Assembly: GCA_003266075.1 (NCBI GenBank)
Contig: MUZZ01000056.1
Coordinates: forward strand, 1 to 8,359
Reading direction: 5' to 3'
Source of the DNA: Methanosphaera sp. rholeuAM74
GTDB lineage: Archaea; Methanobacteriota; Methanobacteria; Methanobacteriales; Methanobacteriaceae
Length of the DNA stretch: 8,359 bases
Shown: one piece after another, positions 1 through 6,217 of the stretch
Layout of the letters: each line of letters starts with the position of its first letter
How positions within the stretch are numbered: the first letter of the stretch is position 1
Program-made: the position numbers and the translations under genes
The notes under the pieces: model-generated
The model's input: only the letters and a program-made list of their open reading frames with translations
Told to the model about the DNA's origin: nothing
The model's database searches: none

Positions 1-315
1 GTTGAAGAAGTTGAGGGTGATGTTTATACTCTTGAGCCTGGCTGCAGTTACATTGCATCTGTTATGGGTAAGATTAAGATTCCTAAGGGATATGCCATGC
101 TTTATCTTCCAAGGTCTACCCTTCTGCGTAGTTTTGTGAGCGTTCATACTGCTGTTGGTGATCCCGGATTTTATGGTACTTTGCAGTTTCTTGTAGTGAA
201 TAACGGTTCATATCCATTCACTATTAAACGTGGTGAACGTTTTGTTCAGGCTGTTGTCTTTGAAGTGACTGGTTCTGGCGAGTATGACGGTTCATATATG
301 GAGTTCGAGGATTGA
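1..315 (+). CDS. dut: dUTPase / dCTP deaminase family protein, 3' part (probable archaeal dUTP diphosphatase)
   Basis: The frame is open from the first base, so the gene starts outside the window; 104 residues plus stop remain of a family that usually has about 150-200. Visible family signatures are PRSTLLR (dUTPase motif 2-like), then VSVHTAVGDPGFYGTLQF with the conserved Asp-Pro-Gly and Tyr-x-Gly of the nucleotide-binding hairpin, NNGSYPFTIKRGERFVQAVV, and a tail with EYDGSY. dUTPases hydrolyse dUTP to dUMP and diphosphate in the cytoplasm, keeping uracil out of DNA; the homologous dCTP deaminases make dUTP from dCTP. In an eye alignment to bacterial dCTP deaminase, the catalytic Glu of the LEFYN strand falls on Leu (QFLVVNN), which favours dUTPase over deaminase. 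The first ATG in the window (64) is internal. The next gene starts 8 bases downstream, implying an operon. Third codon positions are strongly T/G: 47 of the first 60 by hand count. Confidence 0.8.
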   Translation, partial: VEEVEGDVYTLEPGCSYIASVMGKIKIPKGYAMLYLPRSTLLRSFVSVHTAVGDPGFYGTLQFLVVNNGSYPFTIKRGERFVQAVVFEVTGSGEYDGSYMEFED

Positions 316-317
316 TC
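307..317 (+). promoter_or_regulatory. Ribosome binding site deciding the ATG-324 start
   Basis: GAGG (307-310) and TGATC (313-317) both match parts of the archaeal anti-Shine-Dalgarno complement AGGAGGTGATC. TGATC ends 6 bases before ATG 324. A TTG at 312, overlapping the upstream stop codon, would leave only one base after GAGG, so ATG 324 is the better start. Confidence 0.5.
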
Positions 318-323
318 AGTATT

Positions 324-1916
324 ATGAAATCCAAATTAAGTGTTGCAGAATATCTTGTCAGTAGGCTGGAGGATGCTGGGGTCAAACACGTTTTCGGCTA
401 TCCCGGCGAGCAGGTATTGGATATCTATGAGGCTCTACGCTCCTCGAGTATTAGTCATATATTGATGGGTCATGAGCAGGGTGCTGTTCATGCGGCTGAT
501 GTTTATGCACGTGTCACTGGCAGGTTTGGTGTTTGTCTTGCCACTGCCGGTCCTGGTGCATTGAACACTGTAATGGGTGTGGGTGCTGCATATAAGGATA
601 ATGTACCATTGATTGTGATTACAGGGGATGTCTGTGTTGAAAGTAAGGGTAGTGACTATTTTCAGGATATTGATTTGAATGAGGTTTTTAAGCCTGTCAC
701 TATCAAGTCCTTTTATGTTTCATCGTGTGAGGTCTTGGATAACTGTATTGAGGAGATTTTTTCTTCATTGTCTGAGGGTGTTACCGGCCCGTTCCACATT
801 AACATAGCAAAGGATGTGCAAAATAGGCTGATGAATACTGACCACCGCATTATTACACGCTCAAGAATTAAGCAGGTATCAGAAAAATCAGTGGTGGATA
901 CTGTCAGATTAATCGAAGAATCGGAAAGACCACTAATCATTGCCGGTTCTGGTGTTATCTATGCAGATGCAATGGGTCTGCTGAAATGTTTTATCAGCAA
1001 AACCGGCATACCACTTACCACTACATTCCATGCACGTGGAGTTATCAGCGAGGATAATCCTATGAATCTCGGACTTACCGGGGCAAGGGCTACATCCAAG
1101 GCAGTCTATGCAACAGAGAATGCTGACTTAATACTTGCACTGGGCACACGATTAAGTGAAAGAACATTAAAACATGTTCGCTGTGACAACATAGTCCAAG
1201 TAAACACTAATACGGGGCATAGGTATGCTGACAACTTCCACCACGCTAATGTGAAAGAGTTTTTGGAGAAGCTAAATAATGAAGATTACCATGTCAATAC
1301 GGCTTCATGGCTTAACGATATATTCCACGTCCATGATGATATAAATCATGCAGTGAGGACTGACAGTGACCTCATACACCCGGAAGATGCAGTACTGGAG
1401 GTAGTAAAGAGGATGGATGATGAAGTTACTATAGTACTGGATGCAGGTACTACCCCCACATATTACACTATTAATACTACTGTCAGAAAGCCTTCACAGA
1501 TTGTGTTCTCGGGTGGCTTAGCTCCGATGGGTTATGCGTTGCCTGGAAGTATTGGTGCATCGTTTGCAAGACCGAATGATGTGGTCATCGCAGCAACCGG
1601 TGATGGTGCCCTACAGATGACCATTGAGGAATTGGCAGTTATCAGCAGATTCAATCTCCCGGTAATCATCATCGTAATTAACAATAACTTACTGGGAATC
1701 ATCAAGCAATGGCAGGACATGAACGATTATCCGAACTATCAGGTTAAAATGGTTAATCCGGACTTCGTTGCTATTGCCAGAGCCTATGGTATAGATGCAG
1801 TTAATATTTCATCGTTGGATTGCTTCGGTGACAGGCTAGAGAAAGCAATTAATGATGGGAAGCCCTACTTGTTCAATGTTCTCGTCGGGGATGTACCGAT
1901 ACCGCTTCCCAAGTAG
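324..1916 (+). CDS. Thiamine-diphosphate-dependent enzyme, acetolactate synthase large subunit (IlvB) family
   Basis: The gene encodes 530 residues from ATG 324, somewhat shorter than the 550-600 usual for acetolactate synthase catalytic subunits. All three domains of the ThDP family are recognisable. The N-terminal PYR domain has GYPGEQVLDIYEAL (about 25-38) and HEQGAVHAADVYARVTG with the catalytic Glu51, then LATAGPGALN and the FQDIDL segment. The middle domain has LIIAGSGV and LILALGTRLSER. The C-terminal PP domain has GGLAPMGYALPGSIGA, then GDG (426-428) and INNNLLGIIKQWQD, the GDG...NN metal/ThDP motif. Acetolactate synthases condense two pyruvates, or pyruvate and 2-oxobutyrate, in the cytoplasm for valine, leucine and isoleucine synthesis. 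The region corresponding to the family's GMHG segment reads LGLTGARAT, and no small regulatory subunit (IlvN) gene follows. It could therefore be a paralogue with another 2-keto-acid substrate; family membership is sure, exact substrate is not. It follows the dUTPase-like gene by 8 bases, so co-transcription is likely. Confidence 0.85.
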   Translation: MKSKLSVAEYLVSRLEDAGVKHVFGYPGEQVLDIYEALRSSSISHILMGHEQGAVHAADVYARVTGRFGVCLATAGPGALNTVMGVGAAYKDNVPLIVITGDVCVESKGSDYFQDIDLNEVFKPVTIKSFYVSSCEVLDNCIEEIFSSLSEGVTGPFHINIAKDVQNRLMNTDHRIITRSRIKQVSEKSVVDTVRLIEESERPLIIAGSGVIYADAMGLLKCFISKTGIPLTTTFHARGVISEDNPMNLGLTGARATSKAVYATENADLILALGTRLSERTLKHVRCDNIVQVNTNTGHRYADNFHHANVKEFLEKLNNEDYHVNTASWLNDIFHVHDDINHAVRTDSDLIHPEDAVLEVVKRMDDEVTIVLDAGTTPTYYTINTTVRKPSQIVFSGGLAPMGYALPGSIGASFARPNDVVIAATGDGALQMTIEELAVISRFNLPVIIIVINNNLLGIIKQWQDMNDYPNYQVKMVNPDFVAIARAYGIDAVNISSLDCFGDRLEKAINDGKPYLFNVLVGDVPIPLPK

Positions 1917-1938
1917 TTCATGAACTCATTTCCATAAC

Positions 1939-1947
1939 TTTTTTTTT
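1939..1947 (+). terminator. T-run terminator of the dut / IlvB-like operon
   Basis: Nine consecutive T lie 23 bases after the stop codon, just beyond the perfect 12-base palindrome AGTTCATGAACT (1915-1926). Oligo-T tracts after genes are the usual archaeal transcription termination signal. Confidence 0.55.
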
Positions 1948-1950
1948 CAT

Positions 1951-1977
1951 GGTGTTGGGGGATTTTTTCCCTGCACC
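1951..1977 (+). repeat. Stem-loop in the convergent intergenic region
   Basis: GGTG (1951-1954) can pair with CACC (1974-1977), and GGGA (1959-1962) with TCCC (1968-1971), closing a five-T loop across a small internal loop. It may be a 3' UTR structure or backup terminator following the oligo-T run. Nothing indicates a stand-alone RNA gene. Confidence 0.35.
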
Positions 1978-2106
1978 TAACTACCCAAGTAATTTATTTA
2001 ACCGTTGATAATTTAATAGTTGTTGATGAACACAATCATTATAGTATGGGTAATCATTAATTATATTGGGTGTAGCCTTCAACTCATCATTAAATCATTA
2101 GCTGAA

Positions 2107-2123
2107 TGTACATGTAATGTACA
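2107..2123. repeat. Perfect 7-base inverted repeat, 3-base loop
   Basis: TGTACAT (2107-2113) and ATGTACA (2117-2123) flank GTA. It lies between the ends of two convergent genes, beside an oligo-A/T tract. It probably forms a hairpin at the end of the minus-strand transcript, though a protein-binding palindrome is possible. Confidence 0.45.
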
Positions 2124-2132
2124 GATTTTCAT

Positions 2133-2140
2133 AAAAAAAA
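2133..2140 (-). terminator. T-run terminator of the adhesin-like gene
   Basis: Eight A on the plus strand give eight T on the minus strand, 46-53 bases beyond the stop codon of the minus-strand adhesin-like gene and followed by a hairpin-forming palindrome. It fits an archaeal oligo-T terminator. Confidence 0.5.
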
Positions 2141-2185
2141 GGAAATAAAATGTCGGGGTGGAGAAGTTCACATAAGCATAAGTTT

Positions 2186-5100
2186 TTAGCTTATATGTAG
2201 TACTGATTCACATTCAATTCTTGTTGTGCCACCAGTATAAACAGCCGTGATGGTGTAGTCACCAACTTTCATGTTGCCTGATACTTTGTATGTGTATGTT
2301 ACAACGTTTCCTGTTACTTTAGAGTATAGTTTGCCATCATCTGTTTTGACTGTTTTCCCATTTATTTTGAGGATAATTTTACCGTCTTCTATGTTATCAC
2401 AGTTAACATTAATAGTTACCACACTGTCACGAGTGGAGTTTAGGTCGTCCACGCTGATACTTGGTGTCAGATTATTGTATGTGGTGATGACAGGGTTTAC
2501 AACATCACTTGTGCTTGAATTCACATCCTCTGAACCGGTATAGACTGCCACTATTCTGGTATCATTGTTCCAGTATTCTGGCACGGTGATGTTTATGATT
2601 GCCGTATCATCAGTCAGTGTTGCGTATAGTATGTGTCCATCATCTGCCCTGAGGACTTTGCCGTTTACCTTGAAGTAGACTCGACCAGATGTGATTTCAA
2701 CTTCACTGGCAATTTTGGCAGTTAATGTGATGTTTTCTCCAACAAATGTTGTGACAGGATCTATTGTGATTGTACTAGGTTCTTTCCATCCTTCAGGGTT
2801 CACAACGTCAACTAAGACACTCTTTGATAGTGTACCATACTCGTCACTCATATAAACTGCAGTAATGTTGGTAGAACCAACATCTAACCTTTCTTTTATT
2901 ATTATGCTTCCGTTGGTAACGTTATATGTGGTCACATTATCGTTGATACTAAGCATCACCACTCCACTAGTAATTGGGTGGTTGTACTGGTCGTGGATTG
3001 TCACATTAACTGTGCATAGGTTTACAGGTCTTGTAGATAATTCGAGGTATGCGGTTACCTTTTGTGTGAATGCCTTGATACTTGCAACCTGTGAGTAGTA
3101 AATGTGTGAACCATATGAGAAGCTTAGGTTGAATAGGTCTATCCAGTTTACTCCATCATAGCTGACAAATGACATGCCCTCATCGTAGAGCCTCTTCATC
3201 AGGGTACAATTTTCGGATATGGCGAATGATGCGTTGGCTTCCTGTGTAATTTTATATATGACCTCGAATACGTCACCCTCATGTAGGAGCACTCCATCAG
3301 ACAGTTTTAATGTGTAATATCCTGGTACTGTGTTGGTAGTCTGTACGTGTCTTAGCTCACCGTTTACATAGATTGCCACGTCGTAGCTAGTATTCGTATC
3401 GAAGTAGGTTGATACGCCGGAGAGGTACTCAGTTCTAGTTGCATTATAGATGTTTTTAACCCATACACTTGTAGTGTTGTTAATAAAGTAATCCGTGTAT
3501 CCACCAATATCATATTGGTAGCTTTTTTCATAGACCTCAGTATCATTGAGTATGAACGTGAATGAATAGTCACCAGCAAGAGCGTGTGTTGTATCATAGT
3601 ATGAGACATAATAATATCCACCGTCACCAACACCAGAACCCCAACTGTTTTTGACTATCCATGCACCATCACCGGGGGCAGTGTATCCGAAGTTACGTCT
3701 TGAATAGTTGTCATCCCATCCTACGATACAGACTGCATGGTTTGTACCCTTAGTTGGATCTTTACAGTAGTAAGTAGAGCGGTACTCGTAATTGAAGTAC
3801 CATCCAATTCCACTATATACTGCACCATACTTCATAATTGCCTCCTTAATCCCATCATTATCAGTGTAATTATCTCTGAAGATAAAGAGGATATCCTGCA
3901 CGTGCATTAAACTGTCAAGTACTGGTGAAATCATGGAATTCTGGACGTATGGGTCACTGCTTTCATTTACTGGTCCAAGCCAGCTAGTCAGGTATGAAAT
4001 ACCCATAGGAGTAAATCCGCCATTATTAGGCGTTATGTTCCACCCATAATCGGAGTAGGATGCCATCAGGTTCTTCATATTCTGCTCAGAAAAGTCATAG
4101 GACACATTAGTAGCCTTCAAAATACATGACTCCAGGCTGGCAAGAGTAGCGAATGCCCAACAGTTACCGTCACTACCCTGATCCTTCACACTAGTCACAT
4201 AGCCCAGACTCCTAAGGTCATAACTGCTAGGAAGACTACCATTATATGATGAAACATATTCTATGGGAGTACAGTTATCATTACCTATTACAAGACTAGG
4301 AATATCAGAAACAAATACATTAACACTGGACTCGTCAATGTCGGTATAAGTGTTGTCCTCTGCAATGTCACCGCTAACATTACTGCCTACGCAGTAGACA
4401 TCACCATAGAGTGATGCAGTATTATTGGAGAACACAGATGAAGCCACACGCAATGGTTTTGCCTCATCAACATACAAAGCACCACCCCTACTTGAACTAG
4501 AGTTTACAAACCTGGAATTATTCACAGAAAGCCTACCATAAATTTGGTAGATAGCACCACCATAGAGGTCAGCCCTAGAATTGGTGAAATTCGTATTATT
4601 AACTCGTAGCGTGGAATTAAGTGAGGTTATAGCACCACCAAACCTACTGACATAATTATTAAAAAACATTGAATTCTTCAAGTTCAACGTAGACTCGAAA
4701 AGGTAAATACCGCCACCATTAGAAGCAACATTATTAGCCACAATACTATTGGTGATGTTCACAGTACTACTGGAGACATAGATAGCACCACCATCAACGG
4801 AAGAACAATTCAAGAACTTACAATTATCTAAAACAACTCTACCACCATCAGAATAAAATGTGCTGTCATTAAAATCCCTCAACGTTACACCATAAAAACT
4901 AATATTCTTATGGTTATCAATCTCAGAATTGGTGAATGTAAGGTTATGAACAACAAAAGATCCGTTGGCAACAAACTTTGCATTACTGATAATTGTATTG
5001 ACCGTAGATTCACCAATCAATGTCACATTCTTGACTGTCTTATACTCAGAGAAATTATAATTTCCTCTAGCAAGGTGAACAGTCATATTATCAGAGAACC

Positions 5101-5362
5101 TATAACCCTTCAAATACTTGTAGGGACTAGAACTACTACCGTCACCATAATCATCCTTAAGAGAAGCATCAAAGTAGACATCACTACTAGTGCCATCGCC
5201 AAGAACGTTATCAGTATTGGCATGTCCTGAGTTCTCATTAACACTATTTACATCATTAGTGACTGTTGATGTATCATTATCAGCCCCAAAACAGGCGGGA
5301 CTAACAACAAACAATAACAACAGTATCAATGACAAGAACATTAACTTATCAAACTTAAACAT
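2186..5362 (-). CDS. Adhesin-like secreted protein: beta-helix, papain-family (C1) cysteine peptidase, Ig-like repeats
   Basis: The gene encodes 1058 residues from ATG 5362, with GGAGG seven bases upstream. Residues 1-26 are a signal peptide (Lys, a long Leu/Val core, then CFGA). Residues about 95-345 form a Pmp-like right-handed beta-helix, with GGAIY-type repeats at 191, 217, 242, 268 and 293 (period about 25). Residues about 378-600 are a C1 peptidase: KDQG with oxyanion Gln395, NCWAF with nucleophile Cys401, NHAVCIVGWDD with His542, and VKNSWG with Asn572, so the catalytic set is complete. Residues about 610-765 resemble the lectin-like domain that often follows such peptidases. Three Ig-like repeats follow (about 770-855, 862-957, 965-1058); the last two share VNGK/INGK and AVYTG motifs. 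Many N-x-S/T sequons suggest glycosylation. No C-terminal membrane anchor or sorting motif is visible, so surface retention must be by another route, or the protein is released. Likely role: surface adhesion with proteolysis of host, dietary or microbial proteins. The catalytic Asn, not Asp, argues against a C71 pseudomurein endoisopeptidase. Confidence 0.88.
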   Translation of the reverse strand: MFKFDKLMFLSLILLLLFVVSPACFGADNDTSTVTNDVNSVNENSGHANTDNVLGDGTSSDVYFDASLKDDYGDGSSSSPYKYLKGYRFSDNMTVHLARGNYNFSEYKTVKNVTLIGESTVNTIISNAKFVANGSFVVHNLTFTNSEIDNHKNISFYGVTLRDFNDSTFYSDGGRVVLDNCKFLNCSSVDGGAIYVSSSTVNITNSIVANNVASNGGGIYLFESTLNLKNSMFFNNYVSRFGGAITSLNSTLRVNNTNFTNSRADLYGGAIYQIYGRLSVNNSRFVNSSSSRGGALYVDEAKPLRVASSVFSNNTASLYGDVYCVGSNVSGDIAEDNTYTDIDESSVNVFVSDIPSLVIGNDNCTPIEYVSSYNGSLPSSYDLRSLGYVTSVKDQGSDGNCWAFATLASLESCILKATNVSYDFSEQNMKNLMASYSDYGWNITPNNGGFTPMGISYLTSWLGPVNESSDPYVQNSMISPVLDSLMHVQDILFIFRDNYTDNDGIKEAIMKYGAVYSGIGWYFNYEYRSTYYCKDPTKGTNHAVCIVGWDDNYSRRNFGYTAPGDGAWIVKNSWGSGVGDGGYYYVSYYDTTHALAGDYSFTFILNDTEVYEKSYQYDIGGYTDYFINNTTSVWVKNIYNATRTEYLSGVSTYFDTNTSYDVAIYVNGELRHVQTTNTVPGYYTLKLSDGVLLHEGDVFEVIYKITQEANASFAISENCTLMKRLYDEGMSFVSYDGVNWIDLFNLSFSYGSHIYYSQVASIKAFTQKVTAYLELSTRPVNLCTVNVTIHDQYNHPITSGVVMLSINDNVTTYNVTNGSIIIKERLDVGSTNITAVYMSDEYGTLSKSVLVDVVNPEGWKEPSTITIDPVTTFVGENITLTAKIASEVEITSGRVYFKVNGKVLRADDGHILYATLTDDTAIINITVPEYWNNDTRIVAVYTGSEDVNSSTSDVVNPVITTYNNLTPSISVDDLNSTRDSVVTINVNCDNIEDGKIILKINGKTVKTDDGKLYSKVTGNVVTYTYKVSGNMKVGDYTITAVYTGGTTRIECESVLHIS

Positions 5363-5369
5363 TAAACAT

Positions 5370-5374
5370 CCTCC
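5370..5374 (-). promoter_or_regulatory. Ribosome binding site of the adhesin-like gene
   Basis: GGAGG on the minus strand ends seven bases before ATG 5362. It is ideally placed and confirms the start in front of the signal peptide. Confidence 0.8.
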
Positions 5375-5424
5375 ATGATTTTATAACTCCATATTTAAAA
5401 CAAAAAGAAACATGGAATACATGG

Positions 5425-5435
5425 TATATATATTT
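5425..5435 (-). promoter_or_regulatory. Candidate TATA box of the adhesin-like gene
   Basis: The minus strand reads CCAAATATATATACC here, a good archaeal box A. With the usual spacing of about 25 bases, transcription would start near 5400 and leave a leader of about 40 bases that contains the RBS. Confidence 0.45.
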
Positions 5436-5483
5436 GGAAAACAAGACTAATAAAATTTTTCATATAATAAAGTGGTGGTCAAG

Positions 5484-5509
5484 TGAGTGCAATATAAAAT
5501 AATCACTCA
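5484..5509. repeat. Inverted repeat around a TATA-like core (possible operator)
   Basis: TGAGTG (5484-5489) and CACTCA (5504-5509) are perfect 6-base inverted arms separated by 14 A/T-rich bases. The spacer contains a TATA-like stretch, TTTTATATT on the minus strand. It lies about 50 bases upstream of the candidate TATA box of the adhesin-like gene. A dimeric regulator site is possible; a chance match cannot be excluded with arms this short. Confidence 0.3.
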
Positions 5510-5600
5510 ATTTTCATACTATTTCACCATTAGCATTTGTTGTATTATTTATGTTTACATCCTATTCTAATGATTTCTAAGTAAGTTTTCTTATGGATAT

Positions 5601-5780
5601 TTAATGTTGTTTGAAATAAAGAATAATACCCATGATAATTGCTATTAAACCTAAAAATGACACTATACTGAAAGTCATGCCCATTAGTTTGAAACCTATT
5701 TTAAAGAATAATGGTACTAATGCACAGAACAATAATACTAAACCTATGAGTATGGCAATTATTCCTCCGATTCCCTTCAT
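5601..5780 (-). CDS. Small two-helix membrane protein of unknown function (59 aa)
   Basis: I do not recognise a named family. The protein is almost entirely hydrophobic. Helix 1 spans about residues 4-27 (GIGGIIAILIGLVLLFCALV), a short Lys-containing linker KIGFK follows, helix 2 spans about 33-55 (SFLGLIAIIMGIILYF), and the tail is KQH. It should sit in the cytoplasmic membrane as a hairpin. The open frame extends upstream to an ATG at 5798, but GGAGG lies inside that extension, eight bases before ATG 5780; translation therefore almost certainly begins at 5780, giving a protein that starts MKGIGG. It has its own candidate TATA box and lies 238 bases downstream, in the minus direction, of the methyltransferase-side intergenic region and upstream of the adhesin-like gene. 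Co-transcription with that gene is unlikely given the promoter-like sequence between them. Confidence 0.7.
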   Translation of the reverse strand: MKGIGGIIAILIGLVLLFCALVPLFFKIGFKLMGMTFSIVSFLGLIAIIMGIILYFKQH

Positions 5781-5788
5781 AATTTTTT

Positions 5789-5793
5789 CCTCC
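5789..5793 (-). promoter_or_regulatory. Ribosome binding site deciding the start of the small membrane protein
   Basis: GGAGG on the minus strand, followed by eight bases and then ATG 5780. It overlaps the first codons of the longer open frame from 5798, which itself lacks a Shine-Dalgarno site, so the shorter 59-residue product is preferred. Confidence 0.7.
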
Positions 5794-5806
5794 ATCATTA
5801 TATGTT

Positions 5807-5823
5807 AAGATATGAAATATCTT
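5807..5823. repeat. Perfect 7-base inverted repeat in the leader of the small membrane protein gene
   Basis: AAGATAT (5807-5813) and ATATCTT (5817-5823) flank GAA. It sits just downstream of the transcription start expected from the TATA box at 5851-5859 and about 15 bases upstream of the RBS. It could be a repressor site overlapping the start of transcription, or a hairpin in the 5' leader. Confidence 0.45.
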
Positions 5824-5850
5824 TCCAATTAAATAATATGAAAATAATAC

Positions 5851-5859
5851 TATATAAAA
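5851..5859 (-). promoter_or_regulatory. Candidate TATA box of the small membrane protein gene
   Basis: The minus strand reads TTTTATATA, close to the archaeal box A consensus TTTATATA. Expected transcription start is near 5829, giving a leader of about 50 bases. Confidence 0.5.
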
Positions 5860-5904
5860 TCAGTTATTCGAAGATAAAACAATCAAATATGTTCAGTATC
5901 ACAT

Positions 5905-5943
5905 CACCAATTTAATGCCATACTTATTTCTAATTAATTGGTG
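5905..5943. repeat. 8-base inverted repeat, 23-base spacer
   Basis: CACCAATT (5905-5912) and AATTGGTG (5936-5943) are perfect inverted arms in otherwise featureless intergenic DNA. They lie just beyond the stop of the doubtful minus-strand small frame. This could be a transcript-end hairpin, a binding site or the scar of a small element; the function is unknown. Confidence 0.3.
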
Positions 5944-5956
5944 GCCGACTCTTTTT

Positions 5957-6046
5957 TCATGAGTCCAGCAAATCACTGTTATATAATTCATCAGTCATGG
6001 TGAAGTTCGTTTCATACATCCTCTTAAAACTCTTGTCATAGTTCAT
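5957..6046 (-). other. Doubtful 29-codon open frame, possible gene fragment
   Basis: The minus strand encodes 29 residues starting MNYDKSFKRMYETNF and ending NSDLLDS. The composition looks protein-like, charged and with few rare residues, but there is no Shine-Dalgarno site and a stop lies three codons upstream. It may be the remnant of a larger gene or a chance frame. No family is recognisable. Confidence 0.15.
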
Positions 6047-6166
6047 AATTGATTATGGTCGCTATCTAATTGTATTGGCATGTGTGGGCTAACTTGAAAT
6101 ATCACTTCTGCAGAACATCATTTAGTCTATAGAATTTAATACATTCAATTAAATATGATGTAAACT

Positions 6167-6180
6167 AAATATAATATATG
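6167..6180 (+). promoter_or_regulatory. Candidate TATA box of the methyltransferase gene
   Basis: AAATATAATATATG is a box-A-like stretch centred near 6174. The expected transcription start is near 6200, only a few bases before the RBS, so the leader would be short. Confidence 0.4.
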
Positions 6181-6204
6181 TGAATATGAATAATAGACTT
6201 TAGT

Positions 6205-6212
6205 GGAGTGAT
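6205..6212 (+). promoter_or_regulatory. Ribosome binding site supporting a TTG start
   Basis: GGAGTGAT matches the anti-Shine-Dalgarno complement GGAGGTGAT except for one missing G. It lies five bases (nine from GGAG) before TTG 6218. The next codons already give methyltransferase motif I, so a later start would remove the cofactor site. Confidence 0.7.
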
Positions 6213-6217
6213 TAAAT

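Larger units (their letters stand above)
5781..6217. other. 437-base intergenic region between divergent genes
   Basis: The stretch separates the minus-strand small membrane protein from the plus-strand methyltransferase. It holds the RBS, a leader palindrome and the TATA box of the former, and the TATA box and RBS of the latter. Between them are an 8-base inverted repeat and a doubtful 29-codon minus-strand frame, each listed separately. I see no tRNA, snoRNA-like box pair or CRISPR repeat in 6047-6166. Confidence 0.6.

Noticed and set aside
3562..4231. Peptidase domain as a pseudomurein endoisopeptidase (C71)
   Set aside because: The motifs KDQG-NCWAF, NHAV and KNSWG are papain-type (C1) with catalytic Asn; C71 enzymes use Cys-His-Asp in a different context.
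4910..5230. 106-codon plus-strand frame opposite the adhesin-like gene
   Set aside because: It is antisense to the beta-helix and signal-peptide-proximal part of a clearly coding gene, with no RBS.
5291..5293. Cys24 in the signal peptide as a lipoprotein attachment site
   Set aside because: The preceding residues are Ser-Pro-Ala, without the Leu/Val at -3 of a lipobox. Ordinary cleavage after Phe-Gly-Ala is more likely.
5947..5965. GACTC...GAGTC around TTTTTT as a terminator
   Set aside because: The T-run is in the loop rather than after the stem, and no gene ends just upstream on the plus strand.
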